NCBI GenBank assembly: GCA_003538615.1 | Contig: DPRT01000150.1 | Span: forward strand, 2,384-8,458 | Reading direction: 5' to 3' | From: Holophagaceae bacterium | GTDB taxonomy: Bacteria > Acidobacteriota > Holophagae > Holophagales > Holophagaceae | DNA length: 6,075 nt | Shown: positions 1 through 4,893 of the stretch, in pieces | Position numbering within the stretch: position 1 is the stretch's first letter | Layout: each line of letters starts with the position of its first letter | Program-made: the position numbers and the translations under genes | The notes under the pieces: generated by a model | Told to the model about the DNA's origin: nothing | Databases searched by the model: none | The model's input: the letters and a program-made list of their open reading frames with translations, nothing else

Positions 1-47
1 GCCAGCAGCAGGGCGAGGGAAAGGACGCGGCGCAGAGCGGGGATCAT
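1..47 (-). CDS. Start of an exported protein (signal peptide only, runs off left edge)
   Basis: An ATG on the minus strand at 47-45 opens a frame that stays open to the window edge, giving 15 full residues: MIPALRRVLSLALLLA (the last from a split codon). Two arginines at residues 6-7 followed by an unbroken Leu/Val/Ala stretch are the n- and h-regions of a Sec signal peptide, so the product is probably exported or an inner-membrane protein. The sequence GGGGAAGA sits roughly 10 nt before the start and is only a fair ribosome binding site. The gene diverges from the lipoprotein at 246, with about 200 bp between. Nothing of the mature protein is visible, so its function cannot be named. Because only 47 bases are seen, chance is not excluded. 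Confidence 0.5.
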   Translation of the reverse strand, partial: MIPALRRVLSLALLL

Positions 48-206
48 GGATCAGGTCTTCCCCGTAGCGTGGCAGATCGTGGGGCCGGAGGGCCATCACC
101 GCGAAACGGGCCAGCGCCGCGGATCCCCCTGGGAGTGGCCCAGACGGCGCCTCTGGGCCTGTCTTTCCGCCCAACCCAAGGCCTGGAATGATGCCGGACC
201 GGACAC

Positions 207-220
207 CCGGTCTAGACTGG
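207..220 (+). promoter_or_regulatory. Possible -10 promoter region for the lipoprotein gene
   Basis: TAGACT at 213-218 fits the TAnnnT form of a sigma-70 -10 box. Transcription would start near 225, leaving a leader of about 20 nt before the ATG at 246. Just upstream is a perfect 6-bp inverted repeat, GACCGG (197-202) and CCGGTC (207-212), with a 4-nt spacer, which could be an operator. I see no good -35 box at the right distance. The 14-mer CCGGTCTAGACTGG recurs with 12 of 14 matches on the minus strand at 4154-4141, upstream of the mocR-ilvE operon. Confidence 0.3.
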
Positions 221-245
221 AGGCTGGACCCCTCCGGAGCTACCG

Positions 246-1382
246 ATGCGCCTTCGCCCGATCCTGGCCTCCCCGCTGCTCTGCCTTGGCCTCAGCCTGG
301 CCTGCGGCGGAGGCGGCTCCAGTTCCCCCGCGCCCACGGGGAACCTGGCCCTCCGGTTCGGCTCGGACAGCCTCCCCGGCCTCAGCCAGGCGGTGGTGGG
401 GCTGGAGAAGGTGGAAGCCAGTCCAGACGGCGCCACCTGGACCGCCCTGGGAAACGTCAAGGCCACCTTCGACCTGATGACCCTGCAGAACGGCCATAGC
501 GCCCTGGTCCTCCCGGCCACGACGGTCCGTGCCGCCACCTACACCCAGTTCCGCATCACCTGGGCCACCGTGAACTACCGGTCGATCATCGACCAGCCCG
601 CCTACGCGGTCACCAGCAGCGGCGCCGAAAGGCTGCTGACCATGCCGGTGACGACTGTCATCAGCGGGAGCGTCACGGTGCCCGCCAATGGCGGCGCCAC
701 CGCCCAGATCATCCTGAGCGGCCAGCAGGCCGTGCAGGCGCGCAGCGCCACCGCCGCCACCTTCTTCGCCACGGGCCGCGCCTTCGACCTGGCCGCCTCG
801 GCCAGCATCGCGGGCCGCCTTGCGGATGGAGCCACGCCGCTGGCCGGTGTGGAAGTCTTCGCGGAGACCGTGGACGGCCTCGGCATCGCCACCCTGCAGC
901 GCCGGGCCGTCACGGACGCCTCCGGCAACTACCTCCTCGAGGGCCTGCCCACGGGCGGCCTCTACTTCGTGGCCGCCCAGCCCGCCAGCGCCACCAGCGC
1001 CTACGCCGCGGCCGCCTCCGCGCCCGTGAACGCCACTTCCGCCACCACCTACACCGCGAACCTGTCCTTCAGCAACCCGCAAACACCTGGGGCCCTGGCC
1101 CTCAGCATCACGCCCGTCTCCACCGCCACCCAGGGCACCTGGGGAGAGCTGCGGCAGGCCCTCGCCACGGGGGGAGCGGGAAGCCAGAACCTCATCGTCC
1201 GGTCCCAGACCGCGACCGCCGAGGCAAGCCCCGAGCAGGCCACCTTCCTGGGGCTCGCCCCGGGCATCTATGGCGTCACCGCCCAGCGCAGCACCTCCGG
1301 CGCTGCGCCTGCCATGAAGACCGGTGCCCAGGTGCTCGTCAGCGCCGGGGCCACCGCCACCACCACGCTGAGCTTCCCCTGA
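246..1382 (+). CDS. DUF4382 outer-membrane-type lipoprotein with carboxypeptidase-regulatory-like domain
   Basis: The 378-residue product begins with a lipoprotein signal peptide ending in L-S-L-A-C, so Cys20 is the likely lipidated residue. No Asp follows the Cys, which suggests outer-membrane rather than inner-membrane retention. A Gly/Ser linker (21-30) leads to a DUF4382-like domain at about 31-182, with its typical opening strand, the FDLMTLQNG motif (75-83) and an ATYTQFRI strand (97-104). A second beta-sandwich at about 185-275 resembles the carboxypeptidase regulatory-like fold (VTDASGNYLLEGLPTG, 222-237). A third beta-rich segment fills 282-378 and may be another such fold. The role is unknown; surface attachment or ligand binding is inference. 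The start is fixed by GGAG at 236-239, 6 nt before ATG. The gene diverges from the exported protein at 47 and converges on ilvE. Confidence 0.82.
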   Translation: MRLRPILASPLLCLGLSLACGGGGSSSPAPTGNLALRFGSDSLPGLSQAVVGLEKVEASPDGATWTALGNVKATFDLMTLQNGHSALVLPATTVRAATYTQFRITWATVNYRSIIDQPAYAVTSSGAERLLTMPVTTVISGSVTVPANGGATAQIILSGQQAVQARSATAATFFATGRAFDLAASASIAGRLADGATPLAGVEVFAETVDGLGIATLQRRAVTDASGNYLLEGLPTGGLYFVAAQPASATSAYAAAASAPVNATSATTYTANLSFSNPQTPGALALSITPVSTATQGTWGELRQALATGGAGSQNLIVRSQTATAEASPEQATFLGLAPGIYGVTAQRSTSGAAPAMKTGAQVLVSAGATATTTLSFP

Positions 1383-1385
1383 ACC

Positions 1386-1415
1386 GGAAGGGCCCGCCTT
1401 GCGGCGGGCCCTTCC
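1386..1415. terminator. Bidirectional hairpin between convergent genes
   Basis: GGAAGGGCCCGCC (1386-1398) and its exact complement (1403-1415) form a 13-bp perfect stem with a TTGC loop. It starts 3 nt after the lipoprotein stop codon and lies 16 nt past the ilvE stop on the other strand, so it can serve both transcripts. Neither side has a run of T, so it is either a U-tract-less intrinsic terminator or a 3'-end stabilising hairpin. Confidence 0.6.
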
Positions 1416-1431
1416 AGATCGCAGGCGCCGG

Positions 1432-2544
1432 TTATCCGACGATCTTCTTCATCCAACCGTGGGTATCGGGCGCGAGACCGTGCTGGAGGTTGAGGAGGGT
1501 TTCACGCAGCTTGGCGGCCACGGGGCCCGTCTCGCCGCGGTTGATGTCCCAGTGCCCCTGCCGCGACTTCGCATGGCCCACGGGGGTGATGACCGCGGCG
1601 GTGCCGCAGGCGAACACTTCCGTCATGCGGCCTTCCGCGATGGCGCTCTTCCACTCGGACACGGTGATCTTCCGCTCCTCCGCGCGGAAGCCCTGCTCGC
1701 GGGCCAGCTGCAGCAGGCTGTCGCGGGTGATGCCGGGCAGCAGGGTGCCGGTGAGCTCGGGCGTGACCACGACGGTCTCGCCCTTCTCCTGGTAGACGAA
1801 GAAGATGTTCATGCCGCCCATCTCCTCGATGTACTCGCGGTGGATGGCGTCGAGCCACACCACCTGGTCGCAGCCCTCGCCCTTGGCCTGGCGCTGGGCC
1901 ACGAGGCTGGCGGCGTAGTTGCCCGCGCACTTGGCGAAGCCGGTGCCGCCGGGGGCCGCGCGCACATAGTCCTCGGAGATCCACACCGTCACGGGCTTCA
2001 CGCCCTGGGGGAAGTAGGCGCCGCTGGGGCTGGCCATGAGGATGAAGAGGTACTCGCTGCTGGCGCGCACGCCGAGGGCGGCTTCCGTGGCGATCATCAG
2101 CGGGCGCATGTAGAGGCTTTCGCCCACGGCGCCGGGCACCCAGGCGCGATCCTGGGCGATGAGGGCCTGGGCGGCCTCGATGAAGAGCCCCTCGGGCAGC
2201 TCGGGCATGGCCAGGCGGGCCGCGGAGGCGTTGAAGCGGCGGGCATTGGCCTCGGGCCGGAAGGAGGCGATGCTGCCGTCCGGCTGGTGGTAGGCCTTGA
2301 ACCCCTCGAAGATGGCCTGGCCGTAGTGCAGCACGGAGGCGGCGGGATCCATCTCGATGGGGCCGTAGGCCTTCAGCACGCCCTTGCCCCAGCCCTGGCC
2401 CTCCTTGTAGGGGATCACCACCATGTGGTCGGTGAACACGCGGCCGAAGCCGGGGTTGGTCATGCGCTTCGCGCGCTCCTCGGGGCTGGCGGCATGGTCC
2501 GAGGGGCGGATTTCGAGGGTGGAGGTGGACATCACGGCATTCAC
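1432..2544 (-). CDS. ilvE: Branched-chain amino acid aminotransferase, type II
   Basis: This enzyme moves the amino group between leucine, isoleucine or valine and 2-oxoglutarate, the last step of synthesis or first step of breakdown, in the cytoplasm with pyridoxal phosphate (PLP). The 370-residue length and sequence match the long type II (eukaryote/mycobacteria-like) class of fold-type IV aminotransferases. Visible landmarks are IFEGFKAY (78-85), YMRPL (145-149), the PLP-lysine motif FAKCAGNYA with Lys205 (203-211), EEMGGMN (240-246), LLPGITRDSLL (268-278) and the phosphate-binding ACGTAAV (312-318). The human redox CxxC is absent. The start is GTG at 2544 because AAGGAG (2555-2550) lies 5 nt upstream; the ATG at 2532 would be too far from it. 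It follows the mocR-type gene by 23 bp on the same strand, so the two are very likely co-transcribed. Confidence 0.95.
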   Translation of the reverse strand: MNAVMSTSTLEIRPSDHAASPEERAKRMTNPGFGRVFTDHMVVIPYKEGQGWGKGVLKAYGPIEMDPAASVLHYGQAIFEGFKAYHQPDGSIASFRPEANARRFNASAARLAMPELPEGLFIEAAQALIAQDRAWVPGAVGESLYMRPLMIATEAALGVRASSEYLFILMASPSGAYFPQGVKPVTVWISEDYVRAAPGGTGFAKCAGNYAASLVAQRQAKGEGCDQVVWLDAIHREYIEEMGGMNIFFVYQEKGETVVVTPELTGTLLPGITRDSLLQLAREQGFRAEERKITVSEWKSAIAEGRMTEVFACGTAAVITPVGHAKSRQGHWDINRGETGPVAAKLRETLLNLQHGLAPDTHGWMKKIVG

Positions 2545-2549
2545 GGTCG

Positions 2550-2555
2550 CTCCTT
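2550..2555 (-). promoter_or_regulatory. Ribosome binding site that fixes the ilvE GTG start
   Basis: AAGGAG read on the minus strand, 5 nt before GTG at 2544 and 17 nt before the in-frame ATG at 2532. It lies inside the 23-bp gap after the upstream stop codon, so ilvE translation may be helped by ribosomes finishing the upstream gene. Confidence 0.75.
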
Positions 2556-2567
2556 GAAGGGGGGTGG

Positions 2568-4037
2568 TCAGGCCCGGTGGACCAGGTGCCCGAGCCGCGC
2601 GATGGCGTCCCGGGTGGTCGCGGGGTCGTGCGTGGAGAAGTTCAGCCGGAGGCAGTTGGTGCCCCGGCCATCGGCGAAGAAAAGCGGCCCCGGCGCGAAG
2701 CCGATGCCGTGCTGCAGGGCATCGCGGTGCAGGTCCAGGGCGGAGAAGTCCTCGGGCATCACCACCCAGAGGTGCATGCCGCCCTTGGGTTCGGAGACCT
2801 GGGTGCCCGGGGGGAAGTGCTCGGCCAGGGCCTCCACCATGGCGTCGCGGCGCTCCTTGAGGGCGCGGCGCAGCCGGGCCAGGTGGCGCCGGAAGCCGCC
2901 CGTATCCAGGAAGCGCGCCACCACCGCCTGCAGCAGGGGGGGCTGGCCGATGGTCTGCACCTCCTGGATGGGCGCCATGCGGCGCAGCAGCTCGTCCTTC
3001 GCGATGAGGTAGCCCAGGCGCAGGCCCGCGGCCAGCGACTTGGAGAAGCTGCCCAGATGGATGACGTGGTCGGCCCCCTCCAGGCGGCGGAAGGGCGGCA
3101 GGGAGGTGCCGGAGAAGCGCAGGTCGCCGTAGGCGGAATCCGTCACCACGATCACGCCGTGGGCCCGGGCCACGGCCAGCACCCGCTCGCGGCGGGCCTT
3201 GGACTGGGTCATGCCCGTGGGGTTGTGGAAGCTGGGCACCGTGAAGAGCAGCTTGGCCTCGCTGCGCTGAAGGGCCGAGGCCAGGCGCTCGGGATCCAGC
3301 CCCTGGCGGTCCACGGGCACGGGCACCGCCTCCCGGCCCAGGGCGCGGATGAGGGCCAGGATGCCCACGTAGCAGGGGCTTTCCACCAGCACACGGTCGC
3401 CGGGCACCGTGAAGGACTCCAGGGCCAGGGCCAGGCCCGACTGGGCCCCGGGGAGGGAGCGGATGCCCCAGCCCTCGTCAATGGGCTCGCCTTCCGAGGC
3501 CAGCCAGCGGCCCACGGCCTCCAGGTAGGGCGGATGGCCCGCCGGCGCGGAGTAGACCCAGGCTTCGGAGCCCAGCTCCTTGAGCACCTGCGTCGTGATG
3601 CGGCGCAGCTGCTCCCCCGGCACCAGGTCGGAGGGGATGAAGCCTGCGGAAAAGCTGATCAGGTCGCGATCCTGGACCCGCTCCAGGGTTTCCCCCAGCC
3701 AGGAGCCCAGCTCGCCGTCATGCACCAGCAGGGGCGAGCCCTCGAAGGGGAATTCGCTGCTGGCCCGCAGGCCCGGGGCCTCTGGCAGGCGCGGCGCCAC
3801 GAAGCTGCCCCGCCCCTGCACGGTCTGGATCCAGCCCGTGCGCTTGAGGCCCGCCAGGGCCTTCAGCACCGTCAGGCGGTGGACGCCCCAGCGCTCGGCC
3901 AGCTCCGGCACCGCCGGCAACCGGGAGCCCGGCCGCCATTCGCCTTCCTGGATGAGCCCCCGCAGCCGCCGCTGCAGCTGCAGATACAAGGGGCTGGAGG
4001 CGCCCGGGTCGAGGGTGGGATCGAGGACCATCCCCAT
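2568..4037 (-). CDS. MocR-type GntR regulator fused to class I aminotransferase (YdcR-like)
   Basis: The 489-residue product has a GntR winged helix-turn-helix at about 16-82 (GSRLPAVPELAERWGVHR at 37-54; closing GRGSFV at 75-80) joined to a full fold-type I aminotransferase domain at about 105-489. PLP-site residues are in place: Asn272 in HNPTG, Asp300 and Tyr303 in TDSAYGDL, Lys333 in GSFSKS, Arg340 and substrate-carboxylate Arg464. ESPCYVG (219-225) and AYGDL are like Escherichia coli YdcR. Family members are transcription factors that sense PLP or amino compounds, and some are active aminotransferases (LysN type), so the role here could be either. Co-transcription with ilvE suggests amino-acid sensing or transamination. 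The ATG at 4037 lacks a close ribosome binding site (AGGGGA lies about 14 nt away), and the ATG at 4031 is an alternative. Confidence 0.92.
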   Translation of the reverse strand: MGMVLDPTLDPGASSPLYLQLQRRLRGLIQEGEWRPGSRLPAVPELAERWGVHRLTVLKALAGLKRTGWIQTVQGRGSFVAPRLPEAPGLRASSEFPFEGSPLLVHDGELGSWLGETLERVQDRDLISFSAGFIPSDLVPGEQLRRITTQVLKELGSEAWVYSAPAGHPPYLEAVGRWLASEGEPIDEGWGIRSLPGAQSGLALALESFTVPGDRVLVESPCYVGILALIRALGREAVPVPVDRQGLDPERLASALQRSEAKLLFTVPSFHNPTGMTQSKARRERVLAVARAHGVIVVTDSAYGDLRFSGTSLPPFRRLEGADHVIHLGSFSKSLAAGLRLGYLIAKDELLRRMAPIQEVQTIGQPPLLQAVVARFLDTGGFRRHLARLRRALKERRDAMVEALAEHFPPGTQVSEPKGGMHLWVVMPEDFSALDLHRDALQHGIGFAPGPLFFADGRGTNCLRLNFSTHDPATTRDAIARLGHLVHRA

Positions 4038-4044
4038 CAGGATC

Positions 4045-4092
4045 GGGCCAATTCCCCTGCTTTACAAAGAAAGGAGACGGAATTCACAGCCC
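4045..4092 (-). promoter_or_regulatory. Inverted repeat just upstream of the mocR-type gene
   Basis: GGGC-c-AATTCC (4045-4055) is matched by GGAATT-caca-GCCC (4079-4092), a two-part inverted repeat. In the minus-strand transcript it would fold into a stem that includes the only purine-rich ribosome-binding candidate (AGGGGA) of the mocR-type gene. As DNA it could equally be an autoregulatory operator. Its position, 8 to 55 bp before the start codon, suits either role. No clear promoter boxes were seen between it and the gene. Confidence 0.35.
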
Positions 4093-4142
4093 GGAACAGA
4101 CCATTGGCCGGGGGGTGTGGAGATCGGACCGTTCCCCATACC

Positions 4143-4154
4143 ACCCTAGACCGG
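4143..4154 (-). promoter_or_regulatory. Weak candidate promoter for the mocR-ilvE operon
   Basis: Read on the minus strand, CCGGTC is followed by TAGGGT (TAnnnT form) and then GG, nearly identical to the element at 207-220 before the lipoprotein gene. It would give a leader of about 100 nt. No convincing -35 box is present. The repeat of the element elsewhere in the window is the main reason to list it. Confidence 0.22.
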
Positions 4155-4273
4155 CCCGGGGCTAAACCGGACCCCCGTCCACTCCCAAAGAAATACCGTG
4201 ACTTCTGGCCAGGACGCCCATCCTCCATTCAGGACCCGGATCCCATCGAACGGGGCCCCGCCGAGGAGGCTGC

Positions 4274-4411
4274 ATGGCCAACGACAAGAAACCCAAGAAA
4301 GCGAAGCCGCCCATCGTGCACGGCGCGGTCTTCCAGGGCTCGAAGCTGACTGGAAAGCTGGTCGAGTCTCTGCAAAAACCCGGCCTCACCCCAGCAAAAA
4401 AGAAAAAATAG
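4274..4411 (+). CDS. Probable 45-residue lysine-rich small protein
   Basis: I do not recognise this protein. The reading frame ATG 4274 to TAG 4411 has one of the best ribosome binding sites in the window, GAGGAGG (4263-4269), 4 nt before the ATG. The product has 12 lysines in 45 residues: a basic N-terminus (MANDKKPKKAK), a central part without lysine clusters (PPIVHGAVFQGSKLTGKLVE) and a C-terminus ending in AKKKK. With only one Asp and one Glu, its net charge is about +10, suggesting nucleic acid, ribosome or polyanion binding (inference). It has no signal peptide or membrane segment. It stands alone between the divergent mocR start and the long leader of the ice-binding gene, and no terminator is evident after it. 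An overlapping frame (4198-4509) lacks a ribosome binding site, so this frame is preferred. Confidence 0.52.
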   Translation: MANDKKPKKAKPPIVHGAVFQGSKLTGKLVESLQKPGLTPAKKKK

Positions 4412-4473
4412 ATCCCGCTTTCGAGTTTTCGATGGCTGGTCGGAACCGCCGGCGAGGGGGCTCCCTGGAGGCA

Positions 4474-4541
4474 TTCAAATTGAAGGGTGAACGGTTCAAG
4501 TTGATCTGACCGGTGTGGATTCCGCATTTGTGAATCATTCA
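4474..4541. repeat. Cluster of 11-bp palindromes, possible operators
   Basis: Three perfect odd-centred palindromes and one near-perfect copy lie here: TTCAAaTTGAA (4474-4484), TGAACgGTTCA (4488-4498), TTCAAgTTGAt (4495-4505) and TGAATcATTCA (4531-4541). The first and third are 21 bp apart, centre to centre, which is two helical turns. The last sits at the edge of the A+T-rich promoter block. A caution: in one frame the first three encode FKLKGERFKLI, so the 21-bp period might be coding in origin. Confidence 0.4.
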
Positions 4542-4570
4542 TATAAATTACAATAAATAACCTTATATAC
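4521..4570 (+). promoter_or_regulatory. A+T-rich promoter block, probably for the ice-binding protein gene
   Basis: Thirty-eight of 50 bases are A or T (76%), in sharp contrast with the GC-rich surroundings. It contains the -10-like hexamers TATAAA (4542-4547) and TACAAT (4549-4554), each 5 of 6 to consensus, and a weak -35 TTGTGA (4528-4533) only 15 nt before TACAAT. The next rightward gene is the ice-binding protein, so a transcript from here would carry a leader of roughly 330 nt. The A+T block could also bind an H-NS-like or UP-element factor. Confidence 0.5.
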
Positions 4571-4575
4571 ATGGC

Positions 4576-4893
4576 CCAAATACTGCTCCCTGATTGATTC
4601 AGCCCACCCGTCCTTTGATCAGACGGAGCCCCCCGGAACAGTCCGGTCGGCCCACCGGGCACCAGGGAGAGGATGTGACGATTTCAACCGCCATACCGGT
4701 GGCCTGGGCGGTGCTTTCGCAGGGCTCCGTTGTGGCCGGCCAGGACGGGAGCAGGGCGGCGCCGCACCCGAAGATGTCAGCCCACCAACCCCATCGGGCC
4801 GTGGCAACGGCCTATCTCCAACCATCGACAGGGCAAGCCCGCCTGGGCTTGTATCTGCATCCCTCAATCCAACGCCATGAAAGGGCTTCCATC
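4576..4893 (+). promoter_or_regulatory. Candidate structured 5' leader of the ice-binding protein gene
   Basis: No convincing gene is seen here. The stretch can fold as follows. A closing helix P1 pairs ACGGAGCCC (4623-4631) with GGGCTCCGT (4722-4730), 9 perfect pairs. It encloses P2 (4641-4647 with 4654-4660, one G-U, 6-nt loop) and P3 (ACCGCC 4687-4692 with GGCGGT 4707-4712), making a three-way junction. Then come a 6-bp hairpin (4797-4802 with 4807-4812, GGCA loop) and a 7-bp hairpin CAAGCCC/GGGCTTG (4834-4840 with 4845-4851, GCCT loop). The AAGCCC of the last can alternatively pair with GGGCTT at 4883-4888, which overlaps the ribosome binding site. No known riboswitch class was recognised. 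Alternatively this is an N-terminal coding extension, because the frame stays open from a GTG at 4675. Confidence 0.35.
4880..4885 (+). promoter_or_regulatory. Ribosome binding site that fixes the ice-binding protein start
   Basis: AAAGGG lies 8 nt before ATG 4894, and the protein read from that ATG opens directly with a classical signal peptide. This favours 4894 over in-frame upstream starts such as GTG 4675, which has its own AGGGAG (4664-4669) but would place about 70 residues before the signal peptide. The GGG is part of the alternative pairing described for the leader. Confidence 0.65.

Noticed and set aside
240..1082. 280-codon minus-strand ORF antisense to the lipoprotein
   Set aside because: It is a Gly/Arg/Ala-rich shadow of a gene with a signal peptide, lipobox and recognisable domains.
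1399..3012. 537-codon plus-strand ORF across ilvE and the mocR end
   Set aside because: It is antisense to two well-recognised aminotransferase genes. Its Gly/Ala/His/Leu-rich product has no family features and reflects high-GC third positions of the real genes.
4038..4160. Branched-chain amino acid attenuator leader peptide before the operon
   Set aside because: Short frames there contain no run of Leu, Ile or Val codons, and no terminator/antiterminator pair with a T-run is present.
4037..4228. 63-codon minus-strand ORF ending on the mocR start codon
   Set aside because: There is no ribosome binding site and no protein features. It is mentioned only because its TGATG overlap could matter for coupling.
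2577..4349. 590-codon plus-strand ORF antisense to the mocR-type gene
   Set aside because: It has the same cause: a low-complexity product rich in Gln, Gly and His, complementary to a gene with clear domains.
4198..4509. 103-codon plus-strand ORF overlapping the 45-residue gene
   Set aside because: Its GTG start lacks a ribosome binding site and the first half is composition noise. Its end (from ATG 4432, MAGRNRRRGGSLEAFKLKGE...) looks slightly protein-like, so a short remnant is not fully excluded, but it has no ribosome binding site either.
4529..4544. CRP-like site starting TGTGA
   Set aside because: Only one half-site matches; the other half (CATAT) does not resemble TCACA.
4162..4662. 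166-codon minus-strand ORF spanning the small gene and the A+T block
   Set aside because: It has no ribosome binding site, crosses sharply different composition and matches no family. It covers the promoter-like block and the small gene.
4826..4851. Resemblance to a c-di-GMP-I (GEMM) riboswitch from ACAGGGCAA
   Set aside because: The second conserved block (GCAAAGCCTCCGGCC) and the tetraloop-receptor layout are missing, so the match is only a short string.
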